Source: Nereocystis luetkeana
Lineage: Eukaryota; Sar; Phaeophyceae; Laminariales; Laminariaceae
Direction of reading: 5' to 3'
Assembly (NCBI GenBank): GCA_031213475.1
Contig: JARUPZ010000012.1
Coordinates: 9,568,727-9,632,726 of the forward strand
Length of the DNA stretch: 64,000 nt
In this document: piece after piece, positions 44,007-55,523 of the stretch
Numbering within the stretch: the first letter of the stretch is position 1
How the letters are laid out: each line of letters opens with the position of its first letter
Notes under the pieces: model-generated
The model's database searches: none
What the model saw: only the letters and a program-made list of their open reading frames with translations
What the model was told of the DNA's origin: nothing
Translations under genes and position numbers: made by a program

Positions 44007-44119
44007 CTACGGGGGACCATAGTAAATAGGCCCAAATAAATTTTGCTAAATATAGGGAAATACACAGGCTTTTGTATTCACTGCTTGCTGTAGTCCCTAT
44101 TTAATAGGGTCCCCAGTAA
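44007..44119. mobile_element. 105-bp-family MITE, diverged copy
   Basis: CTACGGGGGACCATAGTAAA at the left and GGGTCCCCAGTAA at the right, with a longer interior (113 bp). The following 44120-45265 has no supported gene; it contains CTACTATTA-type trinucleotide repeats at 45125-45225. Confidence 0.75.
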
Positions 44120-45269
44120 TATTATTATTATACTACAAGAGTGGGAATGACGAAAGTGACAGATCCATTTACAGTGATTGTCGTCCCATTGGTGTCACAG
44201 CAGCTGCAGCAGTGGTCTGCGGTGGGGTTTCTTGACATGTATTATTGCGCTTGTACGCACGACGGTTACAAAATAATCAACACTATACTCGTGGTCGCAC
44301 TAAAATAAGAATATAACGCAATGAGAAGGAAGGAGCAAAGACAGCAAATTAATGAAGTAGAAAGAAGGGAGGTAGACTTGGTGCATGGGTTTCCTTTTGT
44401 TTCCGAGGTTTTCTTCTTTCGGGATAGTTATGAGTGATCAATGTTGAAGATCATGCTGCACATTGTCGAATGACAGGAGAAATAATAATAAATAATACCA
44501 TACCACCAGGTAACCGACAGCCTCTCGTAATATTACTAGTAACAAGTAAGCGAATTAGTGTTTTTCGTCTTGAAGTTGATGCGAATTATACTTTATAGTT
44601 GGCCAGTGAAAAACATGTGTGGGTTGTTCACACATCATTCGACAGATTGACATGTTTTTTCAACTGCCAGATAATTTACGATTACCAAAACATACGACAA
44701 GGATCGCAAGACAATATAATATAGGCGAAGTAAAAAGTAAATAACTGCTGCTGTACCCGTACCGCCGCTGTTTTCGGCTGCAGGCGGTGCATTATCTTTC
44801 TCGTCGCAAAGTGTCATCACGTTACTACTGGTAAAGATCAGCTCATGCGACGATAGACGCCTGATCTCGACATAGACTCAGCCCACCCGCCAACCCGCTT
44901 CGTGGCGGGCAAGGGCAACTATTAATAGTATAGATGACGGGCTCGAAGAAATCAGTTGGATCGATGCTCTAGGGGGCAAGAGCTTGCCGGCGGCGTCCTA
45001 CGGTATCCTCCCAAACCTGAAAAAAACTATATTCTTCGCCATTCGAGACGGATACGTGAAGATTTGTTTTCATCCATCTCCCCGAATTACCTCTATTTCC
45101 AGTACAATTTCATTTAAATCACCTCTCGTACTGCATTTTACTACTATTAATACTACTGCTGCTACTACAACTACTGCTACTACTGCTACTATTACAACAA
45201 CTACTACTCTTAATACTGCAGCGGCCAATAGTTTATCATATATATACGCCTGACCAGAGCCCGCCACAC

Positions 45270-45812
45270 GTCACCGGCCATTGTGGTGTTGTTGTTGTTG
45301 CTCGGATTTACTGGGCGCGCACAGACGCGAGCAAACGCCGAGACCAACTCTCCTGTTGTTGTTGTCTGGTGCCGCGAAGAGACGCGCTGGGTGCGCTGCA
45401 CTGCGCGTAGGACGCAAGCGTCCGAGCCAACTCTGACTGCCTTTCTTTGGTCTGGCGGCGGAGAGATGTGACGAGTCAACTCGTCTTTGTATTTTGTACT
45501 TCACAATATGACTTGTGACTGCTGCTGCTGCTGCTGCTGCTGGTGTTGCTGCTGTGCCGCTGCTACTGTAGTCTACGAGTACGTACCCACCGAGAGGTGC
45601 GCGCCGCGTGCGCTTCTCTTGGTACCTAAACCCGCGCCAGCCGACTGTTGTAGTTGCCACGGAGAGATTCGCCCCCCACTGACCGCGCGTCGGGCGTGAA
45701 GCAACGACGCTAGTATACAGTAGTTGTGTCACCATCCAACTCATCGATCGTTCTGCTGCTGCTGCTCATTGTCGTGGAGAACATCTTGGATTCAGAGAGC
45801 TTGCTCTTCTCG
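45270..45812 (-). repeat. Dispersed repeat, inverted copy of 800-1290
   Basis: On the - strand it shares CTCTCTGAATCCAAGATG, CGATCGATGAGTTGG, GCGCAGTGCAGCGCACCCAG and CGTCTCTTCGCGGCACC with 800-1290. CTG/CAG runs at 45520-45560 are expanded here. The outer inverted ends of the 600-1382 element are absent. Confidence 0.72.
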
Positions 45813-45839
45813 AGTACCTACCTGGTGTGATATCAGAAT

Positions 45840-46095
45840 AGATTGGTACGTGGTATGATGGTACTACGCGGCTTGATATATACTATGTGGAACAAACACG
45901 GTATGGGATACGGGATATGTTGGTGGTATGGTATATAGGAATATGGGAAAACCACCGTATGTGGTATGGTATGTTTTGACAATATGGGACGGGAAAAACC
46001 CAGTATATGGTATGGTACGTTGGCGGTATGGTACCATGGTACGATGTCGTGCATGTAGTATATGGCTAAATTTGCCTGGTGGTATGGTATGATTC
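45840..46095 (+). repeat. GGTATGGTATG minisatellite
   Basis: Irregular tandem units built from GGTATGGTA and ATATGGGA over about 250 bp, followed by a (CAGA)n run at 46200-46222. Confidence 0.75.
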
Positions 46096-46289
46096 AGTTT
46101 ATAAGGTCCGGAAGGGTGGAATACGTCGTACGAATATCATCTGTAACGAGCTTATATATATCGGCCATTGGAAAGTGTTCAAAAATATAATCCTTGAGGA
46201 CAGACAGACAGACAGACAGACAGATTTGCATTTATCGAAACAGAGACTCAGTTCTACAAACTGAAAATACGAAAATACCAACTACTACC

Positions 46290-46622
46290 AGTTTTTTTTG
46301 CTCATCCTATTTATTATGTTCGCCCATCTTCTTTTCTCTCTCCTTCCAACTCGTACAACTCAGATCCGGGGTCACATAGCAGGCTCTGCTACCCCCTTCC
46401 CGCTACGGTACGTGCCTTCATTTTTATCGCGAGAAGATTTGAGCCTTTTCTTCCCTCGTCGACTCGCATCGAAGTGTGCCTACACACGCTGCAAGGCGCT
46501 CTCAACAATTGAATCCGTTTTTTATTTTTTTGCAAATAAAGTCAAAGTCCGACCCACCTGGGGCTCGAACCCAGGACTCAAACACAAACAAGTAGAATTC
46601 TTGAACTATTAATACCGGGGCG
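46290..46622 (-). mobile_element. SINE with a different tRNA-like head
   Basis: On the - strand the head (46622 to 46553) has a T-arm-like CCTGGGTTCGAGCCCCAGG, then the shared SINE body order: GGACTTTGACTTT, TCGATGCGAGTCGACGAGG, GCGATAAAAATGAAGGCACG. The body matches the other SINEs only loosely, so this is a sister family that took another tRNA. As a tRNA gene the acceptor stem does not close well. Confidence 0.6.
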
Positions 46623-46968
46623 ACCAGTATGGTGACAGTACGAGGTATTAATACTCGGGTATTTGGGTACCCGAGATACCCTGCAAGACATCAAGTACAT
46701 AACAGCATTGTTACAGAGGGGTATCCGGCATTGAGTACGGAGAGGATTCCGGGTCCCGGATGGCCAGCACGATCTTCTACGAGTACCTGCCTGCATCTGC
46801 TGGGGATGACTGGGGGTGAACGCGCGAACCCCCCTCTCGTGTCCCCTGCCCCCCTCCCTTTGTAAAACATTCATCACGGCCTACGTAATGGAAACCTTGA
46901 AATCACAAGAAAAAGGTCATCGGGCGACCGGGGGCAGAACAGTCAGAGTTGGGCGCCTATCACTCAGC

Positions 46969-47170
46969 ATGGCGGATCAAGCCTCTCACGAGGTGGCCGC
47001 ATCGCCTGATGGTGCGGGCAAGAAAGAATCCACCGAGGACCAGCTCAGGTCGTATGCTCGCAAAGCTCGATCGAAAATTAGAAAATTGGAGGAACAGAAC
47101 CAGTCTCTGCTCGCGAAGGTGGAGGAAGCTACACAGCACAGCAGCATTTCGGCCAATGGTGCTGGTAATG
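46969..47170 (+). CDS. Gene B, exon 1 (long coiled-coil protein)
   Basis: ATG at 46969 in CAGCATGGCGG; donor GTGAGATG at 47171. The 202-nt exon ends one base into a codon. After a polar start (ADQASHEVAASPDGAGKK) it encodes DQLRSYARKARSKIRKLEEQ.. then NQSLLAKVEE, a coiled-coil start of golgin-like style. Its copy at 25749-25947 keeps the start, the phase and the coil. The next exon recognised in phase is 8.6 kb downstream, after a very repeat-rich intron; small exons between could have been missed. Cellular role unknown: long coiled coils often act as tethers or scaffolds. Confidence 0.7.
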
Positions 47171-49660
47171 GTGAGATGAGTTGTGCGTGCTTGCCTTGTG
47201 TATCCACAATCGACAGATGCCTGTCTGGCGCCGCTTTCAGCGACGAGGGATATCTCTGCTTTACCTCGTGTCTGTGCGTCTTGGTCGGATAATGTGTGCC
47301 GTACCCGTGCTTCTGCCTTATCTCCCCGCATGTCGGATGTTGAGACTTGAGTGAAAAAAAGACCGCAAAAAAACTGGCAGAGTGTGTGCACGTGTGCTCT
47401 GCCGTTGTTTCGTGCTCGGTGTGCTTGCGATGTCGCCCGCGGGTATGTACGACGTCTACACGAGTAGATACTCGTAGCACCCTCGTGTTGACGTACAACA
47501 GCAATATTCTGCCTACCGATGTGTACACGGCTGGTGCTGCAGCTGCTACTGTTGCGGCTGCAGAGACAGGCGAAACATTTTGGGCGTGCAAATCGACCAG
47601 CCTCCGCGTGCGTCGGTCGCTCGCTCCGCTTGCTCACGTGCTTGATCGGCCTAGATCGTCTCATGGTTTTCGGACTGTAGTGTAAAAGAAAACGTAATGA
47701 CCCCTGCTTGCGTAACGGCTGCGACAGTATCCATCCATCTGTCCCCGGTCCCCAAGCCCCCACGGTCAAATACTCATCATACCAGGTATAATATTATGTA
47801 TCATGCGTACTGCTGCTCTACGTAGAATCAGTCCAAAAACGCCAAATACGTCCAGCCCAGCAGTACTGCTGTAGCGTATACTGGTGAGCTCGTACACCCA
47901 CCGCTCGATGCTGTACACAAACAGCAGCAACAAGCACGCCATCGTCCTCAACAGACACTGACAAAAGGTCGACCGCAACGCTCGTTCAGCGGAAGTCAAG
48001 CAGTGCAGCGGAGGACATATAGCACTATCTCACGTGTGATAAGCTCTCCCTGCACCCCTTAAAGCCTATCAATACGGCCAAAAACTACGCGAAAACGCTG
48101 AAACTGCGATTTCGTGTACGAGGTAGGCGACTTGGACCTGCCAGAAAGAAGAATGAGGTCGTAGTTTACAAGTGTACCAATAGCCGGGCGGAGGAGGAAG
48201 TAGAGGCGTAGATGTGCCCGTGTGGCAAAGCAATACTGGTAGAGAGTAGAACTCACATATTATTACGGAGTAGGAGAATGTGAAGTGTACAAGGAGGAAC
48301 GGGATGTGTTGGAAGAGGAGATGAGAGCAGTAGATACTGGTAGCAGCGAAAAAACGATCGCTATCCTGTGGAGATGGTGGCCACAAGCGGCGAAACAAGA
48401 AGGGGATAAGATTGGCAAAAAGGTTTTACCTGGTATGTGGTATGTGCAAGGTGCTTTGTGGTATGTACAAGGTGCTTCGCTCCGCGGGCGGCATACGCCG
48501 CCCGCTACGCTCGCTCAGGAAGGAAAAGTACATCAAATTACTATGCGAAGCAGATAGAGGCCCATGATTGAATATGCAAGTAGTTTTTTTATGATCGTAG
48601 TTGCAAACTGGCGACTTGATAGTGCCAAGAGTCTCGCCGCCATGCTCCAGGAGAAAACAGCTCGGACTTCAAATACGCTTCGCGTCACGGGCGGTTCCGC
48701 CCTGCTACGCTCGCTCACATGCCGTACGTACGTACATACCCTAGGAAGGGTACTTTTTTTTCTTATTTCGATATGCTGTATGTACGACAAAAGAGAAAGC
48801 ATAGCACGGCACAGCAGCACCGCAAAAACAATGTAAATGAAAACGAAAGTTTCGGGAAGAAAAAAAATGTGTGTCCATCTCTCGTGATAATTTTCTGCCT
48901 GATTGGAACACCTTGCACCGGCCAAAAAAATAAAAATGTCGAACAACAGAGCTTCTCTCTCGGCCTCGTAAGCCGCCCGCCCCTCTCGCGACCACCTCGC
49001 CACCGATTCGGTCCGGGTAAAGCTTTCCTTACTCTCTGCCACAGTGAGTCCCGTCGCCCGCCTCGCGTTAAACCCGGTGCTCACCGTGGCCGCCGTTCGC
49101 CGGCTCGACAATGTAGTTGCTCAGACTGGGTGTAGCTCCCTCTGTGATTTTCAGCCCGGTCGCAAAAATAAGCACCGCTTGAATTTTACCTTGCAATCCC
49201 GAAAGACCTTTTCATACTCGTACAGACACAATCGCATTATGCAGATGGAGGCCAGACAGAGCCCATTCATGCTTCCCTCGTGTCTCAAGGCACACGCAAC
49301 GCCTAGGCACGAAAGCGGCGACCGCGTTTATTTCGACCCCCCCTCTACCCGCCAGTACCCGCTGACACCCGCGACGGCGCTGGGCTCGCCCGCGGTGCCG
49401 TGCTCCGAGTACACGCACGAACACGAAGCGAAAGAAGAAGAAAGGGAAAAATAACCGAAAGTGCCGAGAGAAATGGAGAAAACACAAAACTGCTGGAAAG
49501 GTCGGGCAAGTAATAAAAGGAGGCGATTTCCGAGTGGGAGCTCTGAGAGGCCAGGGATGTACCAACCGAGCACGCTCAGAGAGTGAGATATCTGTAAGTA
49601 GTTCTATATAGAAACAACGTAAAGAGCGTCTAAATGTTGGAGATGTCTCTATTAGGAGTA
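47171..49660. other. Gene B intron 1, part without recognised elements
   Basis: The first 150 bases match the intron after 25947, then similarity ends. A short GGGCGGCATACGCCGCCC hairpin is at about 48486. No splice-compatible + strand exon was found here. Two - strand open stretches (47766-47999 with LLRTMACLLLLFVYSIERW, and 48533-49111) look partly protein-like but have no support. Confidence 0.45.
48533..49111 (-). CDS. Doubtful open frame inside gene B intron 1
   Basis: 192 codons without a stop on the - strand. The first third (RRTAATVSTGFNARRATGL.. then RWSREGRAAYEAEREALLF) has the composition of a real protein; the rest is low-complexity. It has no ATG start, no recognised domain and no relative in the window. 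It may be an old transposon fragment. Confidence 0.15.
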   Translation of the reverse strand: MSSRRTAATVSTGFNARRATGLTVAESKESFTRTESVARWSREGRAAYEAEREALLFDIFIFLAGARCSNQAENYHERWTHIFFLPETFVFIYIVFAVLLCRAMLSLLSYIQHIEIRKKSTLPRVCTYVRHVSERSRAEPPVTRSVFEVRAVFSWSMAARLLALSSRQFATTIIKKLLAYSIMGLYLLRIVI

Positions 49661-49664
49661 GGAA

Positions 49665-49745
49665 CGGTGCTCCATCTCGAAAGGGATGCGTGGTTAACGG
49701 TCAACTGTCTGAGGCAGGCAACAAATGAGTACGCCCCCCCCCCCC
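49665..49745 (-). repeat. CATGGCCG-family relative with GAAAGGGATGCGTGG
   Basis: CTCGAAAGGGATGCGTGG, then GGCAACAAATGAGTACG and a C run. The reverse complement matches 61325-61400 and 7655-7730. Confidence 0.65.
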
Positions 49746-50434
49746 CTCCCTCGGACGATTTTCCACGCTGACACATTTGCTCGACAATGGCGAGGGTGTA
49801 CGAGTACAAGTATGTGTCTATGGAAAAAAATCTCGACGAGATCTACCCAACACGGCCGTTTTCGTCTGTGCCCCTCTTCGCAACCCTTTTATAGAGCAGT
49901 GCAGTTTCAGTTACGAGGAGAAACCACTCATATTTCAAGTACTTTGTCCCACATCTGACCCATAGAGACTGCGGTCCTAACAGGGTCAAGTTCGCAGAGA
50001 TTCTTCTCGGAAATTCATCCCACAGGGGGTATGGTATGTTATCTTGTGTTGTGTTACTATTAATATTGCCACTAGGGCCCGCCTATTAATAGGAAGAAAC
50101 ACCTACTACTGCCGTAATCTGACCAAGGCTTATGTAGAAGCTTACTCTGTGACACACTCCTTGAACACAACCTTTGAGCTTACCTGGTAGGCTATTGTAC
50201 ACCCTGGGTAGGACTTTAATGTGTGGCGCCTCTGGGCATCTCTGTTCTCAACGCATTTTTCTCGTGTGTATAGCGTCCCTAAAAAAAGTGAGCCTATGTT
50301 TTGATTACCCTTGGAAGCTCTTTCTTGTTCGTAGACCTATACTATAATACTGCTGTAGAGGTGCACCAGGCATCTGTATATGTGGTAGTCGTCCAAAAGT
50401 AAGGTGGTCCTTGAGACAATTCCATCTGGATGCA

Positions 50435-50545
50435 TCAGTCGGTGTTTGCGCTCTCCCTGTTGTCGAGAAAATTGGCTCGGAAATTCGTGCGAGGGGGGGT
50501 GTTGTCTTATCACACCGGGTTATAGTGTGATCCGGATTGATGTGT
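50435..50545 (+). repeat. Solo arm of the 54.8-kb inverted-end element
   Basis: CGGTGTTTGCGCTCTCCC, GAGAAAATTGGCTCGGAAAT and TTATCACACCGGGTTATAG match the right arm at 55005-55100. Weaker arms lie at 49998-50050, 53440-53550 and 54055-54140. The surrounding 50050-51100 shows nothing else recognised. Confidence 0.55.
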
Positions 50546-51109
50546 TACATATCATACTATACGAAGTGCGCAACAACTTTGAGGTGCGTGAACGCACTGG
50601 TATTCAGTACGTGGTACTGGTGTGGTGTGAGTATTCTAGGCATAACGTACATTGTCCGTACGTACTCCAGGTGTGTACTCTGGGACACGGGTAAGTATAC
50701 TGGCAAGATACGGCAGCACTCTGTAGGGGTACTGGGAGCACTGGCAGTAAACTTGATACGTACTGAGACACCGTATGAAACATCGAGCATGTGATCCGAT
50801 TATATATGCCCACCCCCCCAAGCTCCGGCTTACAGCAACTGGTAGGATTCATTGATATATTTCGGACATACACAAAATATACCAGGTACTGCTGTACTGC
50901 TGTACTGCTGTAGAAGCAGACTGGTGAGGAGGGAAGACTGCATCACTCGGAGTAATCGGACTAAATCCTTGCAGTATGGCAGCCGGTTGTGAATCCCAAG
51001 TCGTGAGATAGAAGAAAGCGAGAGACAAAGAGGAAGAAGAAAAAAAACTCACAAACACACGCAAGAGCCTGTCTGAAAACCAAGAACACGAATCACGACC
51101 CGGGAGCTT

Positions 51110-51730
51110 CACACACGCACTGCAGCACGCCCGTCGTAACCAGCTCGAGACGGCTTGCGGCGAAACAAGCCTCGCATACGGGTACGAGCAGGCCTGTCCG
51201 CTCCGCTATACGCGGGGTTGGCCGAAATCGTACGTGTGCAGCTCTCGCAGTGCATGATTTCACGGCGCTCATACACAGCATCAGACAGTCTGGGTAGTTA
51301 ATAATGGGAAGCCTGTACGTACCCCGTAAAAAGTAGCTTGAAAAAGAACTGCCCAAGGGGAAAACAAATCAGATACAACCTCAATACTACGAACCGATAT
51401 GACAGTAGTAGTGGAGTGGTAGTGACGCGAGAGTGCTTTATTTTTAAACCTGCAATAGGCCGTGCGCAAGTACAAGACACAGGAACGTGACCCGTACTAT
51501 TATATTACGACAGCTTGCAACGAAACAACCCCCACAAGCTACAGAGCAAGCCCACCCGTCCATGTAAACGGCTGATTGGTCGAAATCGGTTGTGTTTAGG
51601 TCTCGCAGTTAGACCGCTTTAGAACCTACACACCCCGAAGAACACGCGATCGAATGATCTCTGTTATTAGTATCTCACCAAGCTTGCAAACATGAATTTT
51701 GAGTAATTTTTCGATCTCACATATTTGTTT
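51110..51730 (+). repeat. Pair of related repeats
   Basis: 51120-51270 and 51500-51620 share GCTTGC.GCGAAACAA, CGAAATCG and TCTCGCAGT. The tail 51595-51725 matches 6228-6345. From 51730 to 52270 only a G-rich stretch (52100-52150) stands out. Confidence 0.45.
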
Positions 51731-52270
51731 CGTTCGTTTGTCTGTTTTTTCTTTTCAAACTAGTGTTGTGCAAGCCAGCTCATGTAAGCCGCCGAGCCGA
51801 CACGGATGAAAAACAAAAACCGAGCGGATGAACACACGGCATACGATAACGTTTTCATTATATATTCGGAAGCCCGTATGCACGCATTTTTGCCGCTGTG
51901 AAGAGGTATTTTCACGTGACGAAAAGGCGCACAAGGAAGCGAAAAAAAAACGGCCTCATCGTTTTTTCGAAACCACAACACCTCAAAATGTCGAAACAGT
52001 TATGTACCTGGTATAATGTGCGTGAGCAGGCACGATTAGACGCGAGGCAACGAGGGAAGAAAGAAAGTGCGGAACTCTTCTCGCATTAAAAGGGCAAGGC
52101 ACTGGCCGTAGGGGGGAGGGGAGAGGGGAGGAGAGGGGAGGGGGGGAAAAGACCTGAGTTGCGACTATTAACGGAGGGGGAAAGAGAAAAGAAGGGCGGA
52201 AACAAGAAATGGGATGGGGATGGAATAAACTAGAAAATAAAGCGTGTACGCGCCCTTTGAACGCCATCTG

Positions 52271-52498
52271 TTACGGGGGACCATAGTAAATAGGACCCAA
52301 TATTGTTATTACGGGGGGTCACTTTAAATAGGACCTACGGTACACACAAAAACCTATATATTTCGCCATTTTTACTAACAATATTCGGCCCTATTAACTG
52401 TGGTCCCCCGTAATAGTAAAAAATGGTAAACATATACCTGGTAGGTTTTTGTGTGTGCCGTAGGTTCTACTTACTATGGCCCCCGTAAGAGTCGAACT
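52271..52498. mobile_element. 105-bp-family MITE interrupted by another copy
   Basis: The outer element starts TTACGGGGGACC at 52271 and ends GGCCCCCGTAA at 52498. It is split between AATATTGTTA and GTAAAAAATGG by the inner copy at 52309-52413. It carries one ACCTGGTA motif. Confidence 0.85.
52309..52413. mobile_element. 105-bp MITE nested in another, TA duplicated
   Basis: Exactly 105 bp from TTACGGGGGG to CCCCGTAA, with TA at 52307-52308 and again at 52414-52415. The uninterrupted family sequence has a single TA there, so TA is the duplicated target and the element ends are proven. Confidence 0.92.
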
Positions 52499-53564
52499 CT
52501 GTCCAGGACGGCAATCAGCCGTTATCGCTCACGAGGATGCAGCGGTATGCAGGAAGAGTACGATACTACAGTATTTCAATAGCATTTTTTGTTTTTGTTT
52601 TTTGCACCCCGCAGAGTTGTGCGATATTTATGCGATAATTCGATGCCTGGTGCTACTTACCAGATGGTACATACATAATGTCAACTCGTTCCGTACGTAA
52701 AGGTATATTATGAGCGGTATTGTCTCCATATGTATATGCTATGTTCCCGTTCCGCACTTTTCCTGCACTACCGGGTGTTCTGATAGACCCACGGAGGTCC
52801 GGTTTTATACTCTTGGTCGCGATGTGTGATACGTTAATCTCTTGGTCAATAAATATTATTATAATTCCCTCGGCAATGACACAGCGGGTATGGGCGTATA
52901 GCATGGTATGATACCGCAGTATCGTGTTGTGATCTGTGTGATTTCATGCTCAAGCAGTACTGCCGCAACTCCTGCTGTTCATGGTGCTGCTGGTGCTGCT
53001 GGTGCTGCTGCTAGGATGGTGATGGTGGTGCTGTGTTGGCGCGATGTCCCCCCCGTACCTGGTGAAAGTGCCGAATAAAGTGGCCTCTTGGATACCCTTC
53101 ATATCATTCCTTCACGTTGTAGATTCTACATAGATGGAGGTAGGGCTCGCCAGGCTGGTTCGAACCCCGCTGAGATCGCCCCCATAACGATAGATTCACG
53201 CGTTAAAGATTGTAACATCGTCTCTTGAAACAGAAAAATGAATTTATTCACATGAATCCGAGTCATTAACCAATTAATTTATTATTTCACCCACCCATAC
53301 TACCCCAGATGTAGATGCTACATGCGCGGTCTGCGAGCAATGAGGGCGGTGGTCTATACCACTATGTACCTAAAAATGAGGACTGTATTGAATATTGCTA
53401 TACGAACGGCACCTATATTTAGGAACAGATTGATAGCATAGACCCTGGGATGTTTTTTTCCGAGCCAAGCTTCTCCACACCGTGCCTTAAGGGGGTGGTA
53501 CACGCAACGAAAATGGTGGCCTTGGAAACCACTCGTTGAGACCTTTCCACGCCTCGAACAGACG

Positions 53565-54025
53565 GATCATGATCTATCTACCTATCTGTCTACTGTTGTA
53601 GATAATCTTGTTCATCTCCTGCCGTTGTAAGAGGTTGCGCAGGATCTGCACATTGCGGTGGACCATAATAATCAGGACCCATGATATACATGAAAAACCG
53701 GATATTCCGGTGTTTTCACTGGGCGTTTTTGGTCCTGATTACTGTGTTCCCCCGTGGTACGTGCAGATCGAACTCAGGGAAACAAATGACGTTATCGTGC
53801 AGATTTGCACGGACCCCATAGAGGTAATGCAGGATCGGAAATATATCTGCCCTTTGGAAAGATCTACATGATGAGATATCTGTAGATGACGATCTATCTT
53901 TAGATGATTTATCTGTGGATGATCTATCTTTAGGTGATGATCTATTTGTAGATGACGATTTATCTGCAGATGAGGATCTATATGTAGATGATTATCTATC
54001 TGGATATGATGATCTATCTGTAGGT
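53565..54025 (+). repeat. GATCTGTAGAT-satellite element, copy 3, interrupted
   Basis: ATCTATCTACC.. start, CTGCCGTTGTAAGAGGTTGC core, then many GATGATCTATCTGTAGATGA units at 53870-54020. A MITE-like insert splits the core at 53654-53758. Confidence 0.68.
53654..53758. mobile_element. Second MITE subfamily inserted in the GATC element
   Basis: 105 bp with inverted ends GCGGTGGACCATAATAATCA and its near complement ending CCCCCGTGG. It is diverged from the TTACGGGG family but equal in length. The remnant at 19385-19462 belongs here. Confidence 0.65.
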
Positions 54026-54307
54026 GTGCTCAGTCCGAGGTGTGAAACCTTTTCAAAGACGCATCGCTCGGCGTTTGCACCCGCCGATGTCGAGAAAATT
54101 GACTTTTGGAAAATCGTCCAAGGGGTGTGTGTTATATTTCGTGTTGTGCGGTACAGCAGTGGGATCGTACCCACATAGATACCATCCGGTGTAAGGTCAT
54201 AGTATAGATGAAACCAGGTGCATCGATCGGCCTGGCATGATGAAAAACTTGTTGGAGTTAGTATTATATCATTTGGAGTACAGTAGTAAAAGATGAGACC
54301 ATATCTA

Positions 54308-54412
54308 TTACGGGGGAACATAGTTAATAGGACCAAATATTGTTAGTAAAAATGGTGAAATATATAGGTATTTATCTATACCATAGGTCCTATTAACTAT
54401 GGTCCCCCGTAA
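54308..54412. mobile_element. 105-bp MITE, copy
   Basis: TTACGGGGGAACATAGTTAA at the left, GGTCCCCCGTAA at the right, TA on both sides, 105 bp. Confidence 0.88.
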
Positions 54413-54828
54413 TAGGAGAAGACCACGTGTATAGGCTTGCCACGTGATGGTCTTCAAATGGGTGCACCACTGCTGTATGCTGTTCCGAATTTCGCAACAC
54501 GCTGTCGTTCATGTATATAGTGGCAGTAGACAGTACACCTCTGTGAGCGGAGCGGAGTGGCAGGAGATATCAATATGTGCATGCCCTGGAAAGGCTAAAA
54601 ATTGTGATTTTTTTTTTCACGACGACGTACAAACACACTGATGGGGGCAACAGCAGCGTCACTGAGACTGGGACGCGCGGCGATAAAAATACTATCATAC
54701 CGGTCTGATAGTGAACATAGGAAACGTTTAAATGGCAACAAAAGGCCCAAATGTACGAGTACCTTATGTTTTTGTTCGAGCTGATGGCGCGTGTTCGGCG
54801 TGACTACAATGCCAATACGACTTCCGTA

Positions 54829-55100
54829 TCACACTAGAGTGATAAAGATAACACCCCCCCCACCCCCCCGTGGGACGAATTTCAGAACCGATTTTCTCCA
54901 AAACATGCCTTACGGGGGGGCACACACAACGAAAACGAAAATGGCGGCTCAAGGAAAAATCTTATCGACGCTTTTTTTTTTTTCATACCAGGGTATATAG
55001 AAGCGTCGCTCGGTGTTTTCGCACTCTCCCCGTTGTTAGGAGAAAATTAGCTTGGAAATTCGCCCCAAGAGGGGTGTGTTATTTTATCACCCTGGTGTGA
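54829..55100. mobile_element. About 270-bp inverted-end element
   Basis: The left arm 54829-54905 (CACACTAGAGTGATAAAGAT, AACACCCCCC, GAATTTCAGAACCGATTTTC) is complementary to the right arm 55033-55100. The interior holds GCACACACAACGAAAACG. No coding capacity; non-autonomous. Confidence 0.7.
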
Positions 55101-55361
55101 TACGGGTACTAGTATCGATAAACATCACCACTACCAACACCACGATAGCCACACCACTACGTACGATATTTGCGAAAAAAAATATGAGAATAAACCGGTT
55201 CGGTTGGGCTTCTTGTGGTCTGTTTCCTACACACCACTCTGTCCGCAAAGATAAGGACAGTTTGCATATTATTTTATAATCAAAACGATCCTTATATTTG
55301 GGGACAATAGTGGTATACAAAAATGACCCCAATCCATGGGACCACCTTCGTAAGAGTAGGC

Positions 55362-55459
55362 TTAACCCATTTTAGAGCCGCAGTTCTGTTTTGGGGACAA
55401 ACCACTCAAATTTCAAGTAGTTGGTCCCCAAAACGGGACTGCGGTTCTAAAGGGGTTAA
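55362..55459. mobile_element. TTAA-type MITE, copy
   Basis: TTAACCCATTTTAGAGCCGC at the left, GGTTCTAAAGGGGTTAA at the right. Confidence 0.82.
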
Positions 55460-55523
55460 CCAATAATAAATTACCTGCACCGTACGTTACAAATTACATT
55501 CAGGGGCACCTTTTCCCACAAGA

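Noticed and set aside
46553-46622. Functional tRNA gene on the - strand
   Set aside because: The T-arm is good, but the acceptor stem does not pair and a SINE-like body with A-rich parts follows.
53140-53190. tRNA gene suggested by GGTTCGAACCCC
   Set aside because: Only the B-box is present; no A box at the right distance and no cloverleaf.
54791-55279. Several short open frames across 54.8-55.3 kb
   Set aside because: They overlap an inverted-end transposon and its arms.
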